NCBI GenBank assembly: GCA_036365145.1
Contig: JAEOAD010001943.1
Span: 62,001 to 126,000, forward strand
Reading direction: 5' to 3'
DNA length: 64,000 nt
Source of the DNA: Orientallactaga sibirica
Taxonomy: Eukaryota > Chordata > Mammalia > Rodentia > Dipodidae
Made by a program: the position numbers and the translations under genes
The notes under the pieces: generated by a model
The model's database searches: none
What the model was told of the DNA's origin: nothing
Seen by the model: only the letters and a program-made list of their open reading frames with translations
Shown: positions 37,761 through 52,127 of the stretch, in pieces
How positions within the stretch are numbered: the stretch's first letter is position 1
How the letters are laid out: each line of letters starts with the position of its first letter

Positions 37761-40700
37761 ACGAAGATGGTTGAGTGCAGCAAGTTTAAACTTTCCTTGT
37801 TAATGTAATCCAAAAAGATGCACAACTTAGTAGATTGGCCTCATTTCTAAAGTAGTTTGTTTACAAAACAAACATCTTCATTACCGAACACTATACTATG
37901 TGAAATGAGCTAGGTCGGTTCTAGGAATCAGTTGCTTTCCTACAAAGAAGGTTGAGTGCAGTAAGTCCAAACTTTCCTTTTTAATGTAATCTGAAAAGTT
38001 GCACAACTTAGTAGATTGGCCTCATTTCTAAAGTAGTTTATTTACAAAAAAACATCTTCAACACCGAACACTATACTATGTGAAATGAGCTAGTTCGTTT
38101 CTAGGAATCACTTGCTTTCCTCTGAAGAACGATGAGTGCAGCAAGTTCAAACTTTCCTCGTTTGTGTAATCTAACACTATGTACAAGTTAGTGGATTTGC
38201 GTCATTTCTAAAGTGGTTTCTTTAGAAAACAAACATCTTCAGTACTGAACACTGTACTGTGTGAAATAAGTTAATTCGGTTCTAGGTATCAATTTCCTTT
38301 CTACGAAGATTGTTGAATTTAGCAAGTTCAAACCTTCCTTGTTAATGTAATCTAAAAAGATGTCCAAGTTAGTAGATTCGCCTCAATTCTAAAGTAGTTT
38401 CTTTAGAAAACAAACGTTCATTGCCAAACTTTGTACTGCATGAAATTAGCTAATTCGGTTCTAGGAATCAGTTTACTTTCTACGAAGATGGTTGAGTTTA
38501 GCAAGTTCAAACTTTCCTTGTTAATGTAATCTAAAAAGATGGCCAAGTTAGCAGAGTCACCTCATTTGTAAAATAGTTTGTTGAGAAAATTAACATCTTT
38601 ATTGCCGAACATTGTACTGTATGAAATAAGCTCATTCGGTTCTAGGAAAAACTTGCTTTCTTACAGAGAAGGTTGAGTGCAGTAAGTTCAAACTTTCCTT
38701 CTTAATGTAATCTAAAAAGATGCACAACTTAGTAGATTGGCCTCATTTCTAAAATAGTTTCTTTAGAAAAGAAACATCTTCAGTACCGAACACTGTACAG
38801 TGTGAAATAAGTTAATTCGCTTCTAGGAATCAGTTTAATTTCTACGAAGAAGGTTTAGTGCAGGAAGTTCAAACTTTCCTTGTTAATGTAATCTAAAAAG
38901 ACGGCCAAGTTAGAAGATTCGCCTCATTTGTAAAGTACTTTGTTGAGAAACATACATCTTCATTGGCGAACATTGTACTGTGTGGAATAAGCTCATTCGG
39001 TTCTTGGAATCAGTTGCTTTCCCACAAAGAAGGTAGAGTGCAGCAAGTTCAAACTTTCCTTCTTAATGTAATCTAAAAAGATGCACAACTTAGTAGATTG
39101 CCCTCATTTCTAAAGTAGTTTGTTTAGAAATCAAACATCTTCATTACCGAACACTGTACTATGTCAAATAAGCTAGTTCCGTTCTAGGAATCACTTGCTT
39201 TCCTACGAAGAAGGTTGAGTGCAGCAAGTTCAAACTTTCCTAGTTTGTGTAATCTAACAAGATGTACAAGGTAGTAGTTTCGCGTCGTTTCTAAAGTGGT
39301 TTCTTTAGAAAACAAACATCTTCAGTACCGAATACTGTACTGTGTGAAATAAATGAATTCGCTTCTAGGAATCAGTTTCCTTTCTACGAAGAAGGTTGAG
39401 TGCAGGAAGGTCAAACTTTCCTAGTTTGTGTAATCTCACAAGAGGTACAAGTTAGTGGTTTCGCGTCGTTTCTAAAGTGGTTTCTTTAGAAAACAAACAT
39501 CTTCAGTACTGAACACTGTACTGTGTGAAATAAGTTAATTCGGTACTAGGATTCAGTTTCCTTTCTATGAAGATGGTTGAGTGCAGGAAGTTAAAACTTT
39601 CCTTGTTAATGTAATCTAAAAAGATGGCCAAGTTAGTAGATTCGCCTCATTTGTAAGGTACTTTGTTGAGAAAAGAAACATCTTCATTGCCGAACATTGT
39701 ACTGTGTGAAATAAGCTCATTCGGTTCTAGGAATCAGTTGTTTTCCTACAAAGAAGGTTGAGTGCAGCAACTTCAAACTTTCCTTGTTAATGTAATCTAA
39801 AAAGATGCACAACTTAGTAGATAGGCCTGATTTCTAAAGTAGTTTGTTTAGAAAACAAACATCTTCATTACCGAACACTGTACTATGTGAAATAAGCTAG
39901 TTCCGTTCTAGGAATCACTTGCTTTCCTACGAAGAAGGTTGAGTGCAGCAAGTTCAAACTTTCCTACTTTGTGTAATCTAACAAGATGTACAAGTTAGTG
40001 GATTTGCATCATTTCTAAAGTAGTTTCTTTAGAAAAGAAACATCTTCCGTACCGAACACTGTATTGTGTGAAATAAGTGAATTCGCTTCTAGGAATCAGT
40101 TTAATTTCTACGAAGATGGTTGAGTGCAGCAAGTTCAAACTTTCCTTTTTAATGTAATTTAAAAGGTGTTCAAGTTAGTAGATTCGCCTCATTTCTAAAG
40201 TAGTTTCTTTAGAAAAAAACCTAAATTGCCAAACTTTGTACTGTGTGAAATGAGCTAATTCGGTTCTAGGGATGAGTTTACTTTCTACGAAGATGGTTGA
40301 GTTTAGCAAGTTCAAACATTCCTTGTTAATGTGATCTAAAAAGATGTCCAAGTTAGTAGATTTGCCTCATTGGTAAAGTAGTTTGTTGAGAACACAAATA
40401 TCTTCATTTCCGAACATTGTATTGTGTGAAAAAAGCTAATTTAGTTCTAGAATTCAGTTGCTTTCCTACATAGAAGGTTGAGTGCAGCCAGTTCAAACTT
40501 TCCTTGTTAATGTAATCAAAACACATGCACAACTTAGTAGATTTGCCTCATTTGTAAAGTAGTTTCTTTAGAAAAGAAACATCTTCAGTACCGAACACTG
40601 CACTGTGTGAAATAAGTTAATTCGCTTCTAGGAATCAGTTTAATTTCTATGAAGAAGGTTGAGTGCAGCAAGTTCAAATTTTCCTAGTTTGTGTAGTCTA

Positions 40701-42332
40701 ACAAGATTTACAAGTTAGTGCATTCGCATCATTTCTAAAGTAGTTTTTTTAGAAACGAAACATCTTCAGTAGCGAGCAGTGTACTGTGTGAAATAATGTA
40801 ATTTGGTTCTAGGAATCAGTTTATTTTCTACGAATAAGGTTGAGTGCAGCAAGTTCAAACTTTCCTAATTTGTGTAATCTAACAAGATGTACAAGTTAGT
40901 GGATTAGCATCATTTCTATATTAGTTTCTTTCAGAAAACAAACATCTTCAGTACCGAACACTGTACTGTGTGAAATAAGTTAATTCGGTTCTAAGAATCA
41001 GTTTCCTTTCTACGAAGATGGTTGAGTGCAGCAAGTTCAAACTTTCCTTGTTAATGTAATCTAAAAAGATGTCCAAGTTAGTAGACTTGCCTCATTTCTA
41101 AAGTAGTTTCTTTAGAAAACAAACCTAAATTTCCAAACTTTGTAATGTGTGAAATGAGCTAATTCGGTTCTAGGAATCAGTTTACTTTCTACGAAGATGG
41201 TTGAGTTTAGCAAGTTCAAACTTTCCTTGTTAATGTAATCTAAAAAGATGGCCAAGTTAGTAGATTTGCCTCATTGGTAAAGTAGTTTGTTGAGAAAACA
41301 AACATCTTCATTGCCGAACATTGTACTATGTGAAAAAAGCTAATTTAGTTCTAGAATTCGGTTGCTTTCCTACAAAGAATGTTGATTGCAGCCAGTTCAA
41401 ACTTTCCTTGTTAATGAAATCTAAAAAGATGCACAACGTAGTAGATTGGCCTCATTTCTAAAGTAGTTTCTTTAGAAAAGAAACACCTTCAGTACCGAAC
41501 ACTGTACTGTGTGAAATAAGATAATTCGCTTCTAGGAATCAGTTTAATTTCTATGAAGATGGTTGAGTGCAGCAAGTTCAAACTTTCCTAGTTTGTGTAA
41601 TCTAACAAGATGTACAAGTTAGTGCATTCGCCTCATTTCTAAAGTAGTTTCTTTAGAGAAGAAACATCTTCAGTACCAAAAACTGTTCTGTGTGAAATAA
41701 GGTAATTCGATTCTAGGAATCAGTTTCCTTTCTACGACGATGGTTGAGTGCAGCAAGTTCAAACTTTCGTTGTTAATGTAATCTAAAAAGATGTCCATGT
41801 TAGTAGATTTACCTCACTGGTAATGCAGTTTGTTGCGAAAACAAACATCTTCATTCCCGAATATTGTACTGTGTGAAAAAAGCTAATTTGGTTCTAGAAT
41901 TCAGTTGCTTTCCTACAAAGACGGTTGAGTGCAGCAAGTTCAAACTTTCCTTGGTAATGTAATCTAAAAAGTTGCACAACTTAATAGATTGGCCTCATTT
42001 CTAAAGTAGTTTGTTTACAAATCAAAAATCTTCATTACCGAACACTATACTATGTGAAATGAGCTAGTTCAGTTGTAGGAATTACTTGCTTACCTACGAA
42101 GAAGGTTGGGTGTAACAAGTTCAAACTTTCCTCGTTTGTGTAATCTAAAAAGATTTACAAGTTAGTGGATTCGTGACGTTTCTAAAGTGGTTTCTTTATA
42201 AAACCTACATCTTCAGTACTGAACACTGTACTGTGTGAAATAAGTTAATTTGGTTCTAGGAATCAGTTTCCTTTCTACGAAGATGGTTGAGTGCAGCAAG
42301 TTCAAACTTTCCTTGTTAATGTAATCTAAAAA

Positions 42333-43964
42333 GATGGCCAAGTTAGAACATGTGCCTGATTTGTAAAGTACTTTGTTGAGAAAACAAACATCTTCATTGC
42401 CGAACATTGTACTGTGTGAAATAAGCTCATTCGGTTCTAGGAATCAGTTGCTTTCCTATAAAGAAGGTTGAGTGCAGCAAGTTCAAACTTTCCTTGTTAA
42501 TGTAATCTAAAAGGATGCACAACTAAGTAGATTGGCCTCATTTCTAAAGTAGTTTCTTTAGAAAAGAAACATCTTCAGTACCGAACACTGTACTGTGTGA
42601 AATAAGTTAATTCGCTTCTAGGAATCAGTTTAATTTCTGCCAAGAAGGTTCAGTGCAGAAAGTTCAAACTTTCCTTGATAATGTAATCTAAAAAGATGGC
42701 ATAGTTAGAAGATTCGCCTGATTTGTAAAGTACGTTGTTGAGAAAACAAACATCTTCATTGCCGAACATTGTACTTTGTGAAATAAGCTCCTTCGGTTCT
42801 AGGAATCAGTTGCTTTCCTACAAAGAAGGTTGAGTTCAGCAACTTCAAACTTTCCTTGTTAATGTAATCTAAAAAGATGTCCAAGTTAGTAGATTTGACT
42901 CGTTTGTAAAGTAGTTTCTTGAGAAAACAAACATCTTCATTGCGGAACATTATACTGTGTGAAAAAAGCTAATTCGGATCTAGAATTTAGTTTCTTTCCT
43001 ACAAAGTCGGTTGAGTGCAGCAAGTTCAAACATTCCTTGTTAATGTATTCTAAAAAGGTGCACAACTTAGGGGATTCGCCTCATTTCTAAAGTAATTTCT
43101 TAAGAAAACAAACATCTTCAGTACCGAACACTGTACTGTGTGAAATAAGGTAATTCGGTTCTAGGAATCAGTTTAATTTCTAAGAAGATGGTTGAGTGCA
43201 GCAAGTTCAAACTTCCCTTGTTAATGTAATCTAAAAAGATGCACAACTTAGTGGATTGGCCTCATTTCTAAAGTAGTTTGTTTACAAAACAAACATCTTC
43301 ATTACTGGACACTATACTATGTGAAATTAGCTAGTTCGGTTCTAGGAATCACTTGCTTTCCTACGAAGAAGGATGAGTGCAGCAAGTTCAAACTTTCCTC
43401 GTTTGTGTAATCTAACAAGATGTACAAGTTAGTGGATTCGCGTCATTTCTAAAGTGTTTTTTTTTTTTAAAAAGAAACATCTTCAGTACCGAACACTGTA
43501 CTGTGTGAAATAAGTTAATTCGCTTCTAGGAATCAGTTTAATTTCTACGAAGAAGGTTGAGTGCAGCAAGTTCAAACTTTCCTTGTTAATGTAATCTAAA
43601 AAGATGGCCATGTTAGAAGATTCGCCTGATTTGTAAAGTACTTTGTTGAGAAAACAAACATCTTCATTGCCGAACATTGTACTGTGTGAAATAAGCTCAT
43701 TCAGTTCTAGGAATCATTTGCATTCCTACAAAGAAGGTTGAGTGCAGCAAGTTCAAACATTCCTTGTTAATGCAATCTAAAAAGATGGCCATGTTAGAAG
43801 ATTCACCTGATTTGTAAAGTACTTTGTTGAGAAAACAAACATCTTCATTGCCAAACATTGTACTGTGTGAAATAAGCTCCTTCGGTTCTAGGAATCAGTT
43901 GATTTCCTGCAAAGAAGGGTGAGTGCAGCAAGTTCAAACTTTCCTTGTTAATGTAATCTAAAAA
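42333..43964. repeat. Local A-class subfamily with cctgatttg
   Basis: Four A-type monomers starting at 42333, 42695, 43603 and 43784 share cctgatttgtaaagtac, with a G where nearly all others have cctcatttg, and mostly ttagaagat. They sit within 1.6 kb, which indicates a local spread of one variant. The similar minus-strand open frames here are a by-product of this shared sequence. Confidence 0.8.
43457..43468. repeat. Run of 12 T in the dyad region
   Basis: The dyad of this monomer reads aaagtg, then twelve T, then aaaaagaaac, in place of gtttctttagaaaagaaac. Its left flank is C-like (aaagtg) and its right flank F-like (cagtaccg). It is the longest homopolymer run I noticed in the window and could be slippage or a sequencing error. 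Confidence 0.85.
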
Positions 43965-46900
43965 GATGCACAACTTAGTAGATTGGCCTCATTTCTAAAG
44001 TAGTTTGTTTAGAAAACAAACATCTTCATTACCGATCACTGTACTATGTGAAATAAGCTAGTTCCGTTCTAGGATTCAATTGCTTTCCTACGAAGAAGGT
44101 TGAGTGCATCATGTTCAAACTTTCCTAGTTTGTGTAATCTAACAAGATGTACAAGTTAGTGGATTCGCCTCATTTCTAAAGTAGTTTCTTTAGAAAAGAA
44201 ACATCTTCAGTACCGAACACTGTACTGTGTAAAATAAGTGAATTCGCTTCTAGGAATTAGTTTTATTTCTACGAAGATGGTTGAGTGCAGCAAGTTCAAA
44301 CTTTCCTTGTTAATGTAATCTAAAAAGATGGCCAAGTTAGTAGATTCGCCTCATTTTTAAAGGAGTTTGTTGAGAATACAAACATGTTCATTGCCAAACA
44401 TTGTACTGTATTAAATAAGCTCATTCGGTTCTAGGAATCAGTTGCTTTCCTACAAAGAAGGTTGAGTGCAGCAAGTTCAAACTTTCCTTGTTAATGTAAT
44501 CTGAAAAGTTGCACAACTTAGTAGATTGGCCTCATTTCTAAAGTAGATTGTTTAGAAAACAAACATCTTCATTAACGAACACTATACTATGTGAAATGAG
44601 CTAGTTCAGTTCTAGGAATCACTTGCTTTCCTACGAATAAGGTTGAGTGAAGCAAGTTCAAACTTTCCTCGTTTGTGTAATCTAAAAAGATGAACAAGTT
44701 AATGGATTCGTGTCATTTCTAAAGTGGTTTCTTTAGAAAACAAACATCTTCAGTACCGAGCACTGTACTGTGTGAAAAAAGTTAATTCGGTTCTAGGAAT
44801 CAGTTTCCTTTCTACAAAGATGGTTGAGTGCAGCAAGTTCAAACTTTTCTTGTTAATGTAATCTAAAAAGATGGCTAAGTTTGCATATTCACCTCATTCA
44901 TAAAGTAGTTTGTTGAGAAAATTAACATCTTTATTTCCGAACATTGTACTGTGTGAAATAAGCTCATTCGGTTGTAGGAATCACTTGCTTTCCTACACAG
45001 AAGGTTGAGTGCAGCAAGTTCAAACTTTCCTTGTTAATGAAATCTAAAAAGATGCACAACTTAGTAGATTGGCCTCATTTCTAAAGTAGTTTCTTTATAA
45101 AAGAAACAACTTCAGTACCGAACACTGTACTGTGTGAAATAAGTTATTTCGCTTCTAGGAATCAGATTACTTTCTATGAAGAAGGTTGAGTGCAGCAAGT
45201 TCAAATTTTCCTAGTTTGTGTAATCTAACAAGATGTACAAGTTAGTGGATTTGCCTCATTTCTAACGTAGTTCCTTCAGAAAAGAAGCATCTTCAGTTCC
45301 AAACACTGTACTGTGTGAAATAAGTTAATTCGCTTCTAAGAAACAGTTTAATTTCTACGAAGATGGTTTAGTGAGGCAAGTTCAAACATTCCTTGTTAAT
45401 GTAATCTAAAAAGATGTCCAAGTTAGTAGATTTGCCTCATTGATAAAGTAGTTCATTGAGAAAACAAACATCTTCATTGCCGAACATTGTACTGTGCGAA
45501 AAAAGCTCATTCGATTGTATAATTCAGTTGCTTTGCTACAAACACGGATGAGTGCAGAAAGTTCAAACTTTCTTTGTTAATGTAATCTAAAAAGATGCAC
45601 AACTTGGTAGATTTGCCTCATTTCTAAAGTAGTTTCTTTAGAAAAGAAACATCTTCGGTACCGAACACTGTATTGTGTGAAATAAGTTAATTAGCTTCTA
45701 GGAATCTGTTTAATTGCTACGAAGAAGGTTGAGTGCAGCAAGTTCAAACTTTCCTTGTCAATGTAATCTAAAAAGATAGCCAAGTTAGAAGATTCGCCTC
45801 ATTTGTAAAGTACTTTGTTGAGAAAACAAACATCTTCATTGCCGAACATTGTACTGTGTGAAATAAGCTCATTCGGATCTAGGAATCAGTTGCTTTCCTA
45901 CAAAAAAGGTTGAGTGCAGCAAGTTCAAACTTTCCTAGTTTGTGTAATCTAACAAGGTGTACGAGTTAGTGGATTCGCGTCATTTCTAAATTAGTTTCTT
46001 TAGAAAACAAACATCTTCAGTACCGAACACTGTACTGTGTGAAATAAGTTAATTCGGTTCTAGGAATCAGTTTCTTTTCTACGAAGATGGTTGAGTTTAG
46101 CAAGTTCAAACTTTCCTTGTTAATGTAATCTAAAAAGATGTCCAAGTTAGTAGATTCGCCTCATTTGTAAGGTAGTTTGTTGAGAAAATTAACATCTTTA
46201 TTGCCGAACATTGTACTGTGTGAAATAAGCTCATTCGGTTCTAGGAATCACTTGCTTTCCTACAAAGAAGGTTGAGTGCAGCAAGTTCAAACTTTCCTTG
46301 TTAATATAATCTAAAAAGATGCACAACTTAGTAGATTGGCCTCATTTCTAAAGTAGTTTCTTTAGAAAAGAAACATCTTCTGTACCGAACACTGTACTGG
46401 GTGAAATAAGTTAATTCGCTTTTAGGAATCAGTTTAATTTCTACAAAGAAGGTTGAGTGCAGCAAGTTCAAACTTTCCTTGTTAATGTAATCTAAAAAGA
46501 TGGCCAAGTTAGAAGATTCACCTCATTAGTAAAGTACTTTGTTGAGAAAACAAACATCTTCATTGCCGAACATTGTACGGTGTGAAATAAGCTCATTCGA
46601 TTCTAGGAATCAGTTGCTTTCCTATAAAGAAGGTCGAGTGCAGCAAGTTCAAACTTTCCTTGTTAATGTAATCTGAAAAGATGCACAACTTAGTAGATTG
46701 GCCTCATTTCTAAAGTAGTTTCTTTACAAAAGAAACATCTTCAGTACCGAACACTGTACTGTGTGAAATAAGTTAATTCGCTTCTAGGAATCAGTTTAAT
46801 TTCTACGAAGAAGGTTGAGTGCAGCAAGTTCAAACTTTCCTAGTTTGTGTAATCTAACAAGATGTACAAGTTAGTGGGTTCGTGCCTTTTCTAAAGTAGT

Positions 46901-49205
46901 TTTTTTTAGAAAAGAAACATCTTCAGTACCGAAAACTGTACTGTGTGAAATAAGATCATTCAGTTCTAGGAATCAGTTGCTTTCCTGTAAGGAAGGTTGA
47001 GTGCAGCAAGTTCAAACTTTCCTTGTTACTGTAATCTGAAAAGATGCACAACTTAGTAGATTGGCCTCATTTCCAAAGTAGTTTGTTTAGAAAACAAACA
47101 ACTTCATTACCGAACACTGTACTATGTGAAATGAGCTAGTTCGTTTCTAGGAACCACTTGCTTTCCTACGAAGAAGGTTGAGTGCAGCAAGTTCAAACTT
47201 TCCTAGTTTGTGTAATCTAACAAGATGTACCAGTTAGTGGATTCGCGTCATTTCTAAATAAGTTTCTTTAGGAAATAAACATCTTCAGTACCGAACACTG
47301 TACTGTGTGAAATAAGTTAATTCGATTCTAGGAATCAGTTTCCTTTCTAGGAAGATGGTTAAGTTTAGCAAGTTCAAACTTTCCTTGTTAATGTAATCTG
47401 AAAAGATGTCCAAGTTAGTAAATTCGCCTCATTTCTAAAGTAGTTTATTTAGAAAACAAACGTAAATTGCCAAACTTTGTACTGTGTGAAATGAGCTAAT
47501 TCGTTCTAGGAATCAGTTTACTTTCTACGAGATGGTTGAGTTTAGCAAGTTCAAACTTTCCTTGTTAATGTGCTCTAAAAAGATGTCCAAGTTAGTAGAT
47601 TTTCCTCATTGGTAAAGTAGTTTGTTGAGAAAACAAACATCTTCATTGCCGAACATTGTACTGTGTGAACAAAGCTAATTTAGTTCTGGAATTCAATTGC
47701 TTTACTACAAAGAAGGTTGAGTGGAGCCAGTTCAAACTTTCCTTGTTATTGTAATCTAAAAAGATGCACAACTTAGTAGATTGGCCTCATTTCTAAAGTA
47801 GTTTCTATAGAAAAGAAACATCTTCAGTACCGAAAACTGTACTACGTGAAATAAGTTAATTCGCTTCTAGGAATCAGTTTAATTTCTACGAAGAAGGTTG
47901 AGTGCAGCAAGTTCAAACTTTCCTTGTTAATGTAATCTAAAAAGATGGCGAAGGTAGAAGATTCACCTCATTTGTAAAGTACTTAGTTGAGAAAATAAAC
48001 ATCTTCATTGCCGAACATTGTACTGTGTGAAATAAGCTCATTCGGTTCTAGGAATCATTTGCATTCCTACAAAGAAGGTTGAGTGCAGCAAGTTCAATCT
48101 TTCCTTGTTAATGTAATCTAAAAAGATGCACAACTTAGTAGATTGGCCTCATTTCTAAAGTAGTTTGTTTGCAAAACAAACATCTTCATTACCAAACACG
48201 GTACTATGTGAAATAAGCTTGTTCCGTTCTAGGAATCACTTTCTTTCCTACGAAGAAGGTTGAGTGCAGCAAGTTCAAACTTTCTTAGTTTGTGTCATCT
48301 AACAAGATGTATATGTTAGTGGATTTGCCTCATTTCTAAAGTAGTTTCTTTAGAAAAGAAACATCTTCAGTACTGAACACTGCACTGTGTGTAATAAGGT
48401 AAATCGGTTCTAGGAATCAGTTTATTTTCTACAAAGATGGTTGAGTGCAGCAAGTTCAAACATTCCTTGTTAATGTAATCTAAAAAGATGCACAACTTAG
48501 TAGATTGGCCTCATTTCTAAAGTAGTTTGTTTACAAAACAAACATCTTCATTAACGAACACTGTACTATGTGAAAAGAGCTAGTTCGGTTCTCAGAATCA
48601 CTTGCTTTCCTACGAAGAAGGTTGAGTGGAGCAAGTTCAAACTTGCCTAGTTTGTGTAATCTAACAAGATGTACAAGTTAGTGGCTTCGCATCATTTCTA
48701 AAGTAGTTTCTTTAGATAACAAACGTCTTCAGTACCGAAAACTGTCCTGCGTGAAATAAGATAATTCGGTTCTAGGCTTCAGTTTAATTTCTACGATTAT
48801 GGTTGAGTTTAGCAAGTTCAAACTTTCCTTGTTAATGTAATGTAAAAAGATGTCCAACTTAGTAGAGTCGCCTCATTTCTAAAGTAGTGTCTTTAGAAAA
48901 CAAACCTTCATTGCCAAACATTGTACTGTGTGAAATGAGCTAATTTGGTTCTAGGAATCAGTTACTTTCTCAAAGATGGTTGAGGGCAGCAAGTTCAAAC
49001 TTTCCTTGTTAATGTAATCTAAAAAGATGGCCAAGTTAGAGATTCGCCTCATTTGTAAAGAACTTTGTTGAGAAAATTAACATCTTCATTGCCGAACATT
49101 GTACTGTGTGAAATAAGCTCATTCGGTTCTAGGAATCAGTTGCTTTCCTACAAAGAAGGTTGAGTGCAGCAAGTTCAAACGTTCCTTGTTAATGTAATCT
49201 GAAAA

Positions 49206-49394
49206 GATGCACAACTTAGTAGATTGGCCTCATTTCTAAAGTAGTTTCTTTAGAAAGAAACATCTTCACTACCTAGAACAATCTACTGTGTGAAATATGT
49301 TAATTCTAAAAAAGGTTCCAGGAATCAGTTTAATTTCTATGAAGAAGGTGGAGTTCAGCAAGTTCAAACTTTTCTAGTTTGTGTAATCTAACAA
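49206..49394. repeat. Irregular F monomer (189 bp)
   Basis: Three small changes add a net 8 bp: tttagaaagaaac (one base short), tacctagaacaatctactg (two extra bases) and ttaattctaaaaaaggttcc (seven extra bases where cggttctagg is expected). The monomer sits at the left edge of the right-hand duplicated block. Confidence 0.78.
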
Positions 49395-50106
49395 GATGTA
49401 CAAGTTAGTGGATTCGCCTCATTTCTAATGTAGTTTCTTTAGAAAAGAAACATCTTCAGTACCAAACACTGTACTGTGTGAAATAAGTTAATTCGCTTCT
49501 AGGAATCAGTTTATTTTCTACAAAGACGGTTGAGTGCAGCAAGTTCAATCTTTCCTTGTTAATGTAATCTAAAAGGATGGCCAAGTTAGGAGATTCGCCT
49601 CATTTGTAAAGTATTTTGTTGAGAAAATAAACATCTTCATTGTCGAACATTGTACTGTGTGAAATAAGCTCATTCGGTTCTAGGAATCAGTTGCTTTCCT
49701 ACTAAGAAGGTTGAGTGCAGCAAGTTCCAACTTTCCTTGTTCATTTAATCTGAAAAGATGCACAACTTAGTAAATTGTCCTCATTTCTAAAGTACTTTGT
49801 TTAGAAAACAAACATCTTCATTACCGAACACTGTACTATGTGAAATGAGCTAGTTCGGTTCTAGGAATCACTTGCTTTCCTACGAAGAAGGTTGAGTGCA
49901 GCAAGTTCAAACTTGCCTAGTTTGTGTAATCTAACAAGATGTACAAGAAAGGTGATTCGCATCATTTCTAAAGTAGTTTCTTTAGAAAACAAACATTTTC
50001 AGTACTGCGTGAAATAAGATAATTCGGTTCTAGGAATGAGTTTCCTTTCTATGAACATGGTTGAGTTTAGCAAGTTCAAACTTTCCTTGTTAATGTAATC
50101 TAAAAA

Positions 50107-50319
50107 GATGTCCAACTTAGTAGAGTCTCCTCATTTCTATTGTAGTGTATCTAGAAAGCAAACCTTCATTGCCAAACATTGTACTGTGTGAAATGAGATT
50201 CGCCTCATTTGTATCTTCATTGTCTAACATTGTACTGTGTTCTAGGAATCAGTTTACTTTCTTACTAAGATGGTTGAGTTTAGCAAGTTCAAACTTTCCT
50301 TGTTAATGTATTCTGAAGA
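50107..50319. repeat. D monomer with inserted piece of another monomer (213 bp)
   Basis: After gtgtgaaatgag the sequence jumps back to attcgcctcatttgtatc, then ttcattgtctaacattg and tgtactgtg again, before continuing with ttctaggaatcag. About 43 bp of an A-type monomer therefore replaces about 9 bp of the D unit, leaving it 34 bp longer than the usual 179. Confidence 0.83.
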
Positions 50320-52127
50320 GATGCACAACTTAGTAGATTGGCCTCATTTCTAAAGTAGTTTGTTTAGAAAACAAACATCTTCATTACCGAACACTGTACT
50401 ATGTGAAATGAGCTAGTTCGGTTCTAGGAATCACTTGCTTTCCTACGAAGAAGGTTGAGTGCAGTAACTTCAAACTTTCCTGGTTTGTGTAATCTAACAA
50501 GATGTACAAGTTAGTGGATTCGCCTCATTTCTAAAGTAGTTTCTTTAGAAAAGAAACATATTCAGTACCGAACACTGTACTGTGTGAAATAAGTTAATTC
50601 GCTTCTAGGAATCAGTTTAATTTCTACGAAGAAGGTTGAGTGCAGCAAGTACAAACTTTTCTTGTTAATGTAATCTAAAACGATGGCCAAGTTAGTAGAT
50701 TCGCCTCATTTGTAAAGTAATTTGTTGAGAAAACAAACATCTTCCTTGCCAAATATTGTACTGTGTGAAATAAGCTCATTCGGTTATAGGAATCAGTTGA
50801 TTTACTACAAAGATGGTTGAGTGCAGCAAGTTCAAGCGTTCCTAGTTTGTGTAATCTAACAAGATGTACAAGTTAGTGGATTCGCGTCATTTGTAAATTA
50901 TGTTGTTGAGAAAACAAACATCTTCATTACCGTACACTGTACTATGTGTAATGAGCTAGTTCGATTCTAGGAATCACTTGCTTTCCTACGAAGAAGGTTG
51001 AGTTCAGCAAGTTCAAACTTTACTAGTTTGTGTAATCTAACAAGATGTACAAGTTAGTGGATTCACGTCGTTTCTAAAGTGGTTTCTTTAGAAAACAAAC
51101 ATCTTCAGTACCGAACACTGTACTGTGCGAAATAAGTTAATTCGGTTCTAGGAATCAGTTTCCTTTCTACGAAGATGGTTGAGTTTAGCAAGTTTAAACT
51201 TTCCTTGTTAATGTAATGTAAAAAGATGTCCAATTTAGTAGATTCGCCTCATTTCTAAAGTAGTTTCTTTGGAAAACAAACCTTCATTGCCAATCATTGT
51301 ACTGTGTGAAATTAGCTCATTCGGTTCTACGAATCAGTTTACTTTCTACGAAGATGGTGGAGTTTAGCAACGTCAAACTTTCTTTGTTAATGTAATCTAA
51401 AAAGATGTCCAAGTTCGTAGATTTGCCTCATTGGTAAAGTAGTTTGTTGAGAAAACAAACATCTTCATTGCCGAATATTGTACTGTGTGAAAAAAGCTAA
51501 TATGGTTCTAGAATACTTTTGCATTCCTACAAAGACGGTTGAGTGCAGCAAGTTCAAACTTTCCATTTTAATGTAATCTAAAAAGATGTACAACGTACTA
51601 GATTGGCCTCATTTCTAAAGTAGTTTCTTTTGAAAAGAAACATCTTCAGTAGCGAACACTGTACTGTGTGAAATAAGTTAATTCGCTTCTAGGAACCAGT
51701 TTAATTTCTACGAAGAAGGTTGAGTGCAGCAAGTTCAAACGTTCCTAGTTTGTGTAATCTAACAAGATGTACAAGTTAGTGGATTCGCCTCATTTCTAAA
51801 GTAGTTTCTTTAGAAAAGAAACATCTTCAGTACCGAACACTGTACTGTGTGAAATAAGTTAATACACTTCTAGGAATCAGTATAATTTTTACGAAGACGG
51901 TTGAGTGCAGCAAGTTCAAACTTTCCTTGTTAATATAATCTACAAAGATAGCCAAGTTATTAGATTCGCCTCATTTGTAAAGTAGTTTGTTGAGAAAACA
52001 AACATCTTCATTGCCGAACATTGTACTGTGTGAAATAAGCTCATTCGGTTCTAGGAATCAGTTTCTTTCCTACAAAGAAGGTTGAGTGCAGCAAGTTCAA
52101 ACTTTCCTTGTTAATGTAATCTTAAAA

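Larger units (their letters stand above)
37760..48600. repeat. Array segment: mixed classes with local subfamilies
   Basis: Full-length A-F monomers in changing order. Subfamilies seen here include D' (aacctaaatt at 40218 and 41122; cgtaaattgcc at 47461), the A-type cctgatttg group at 42333-43964, and an E monomer at about 41790 with ttgcgaaaac and cattcccgaatattg that otherwise occurs only at about 6484 and 8109. A run of 12 T lies at 43457-43468. No gene is seen. Confidence 0.84.
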
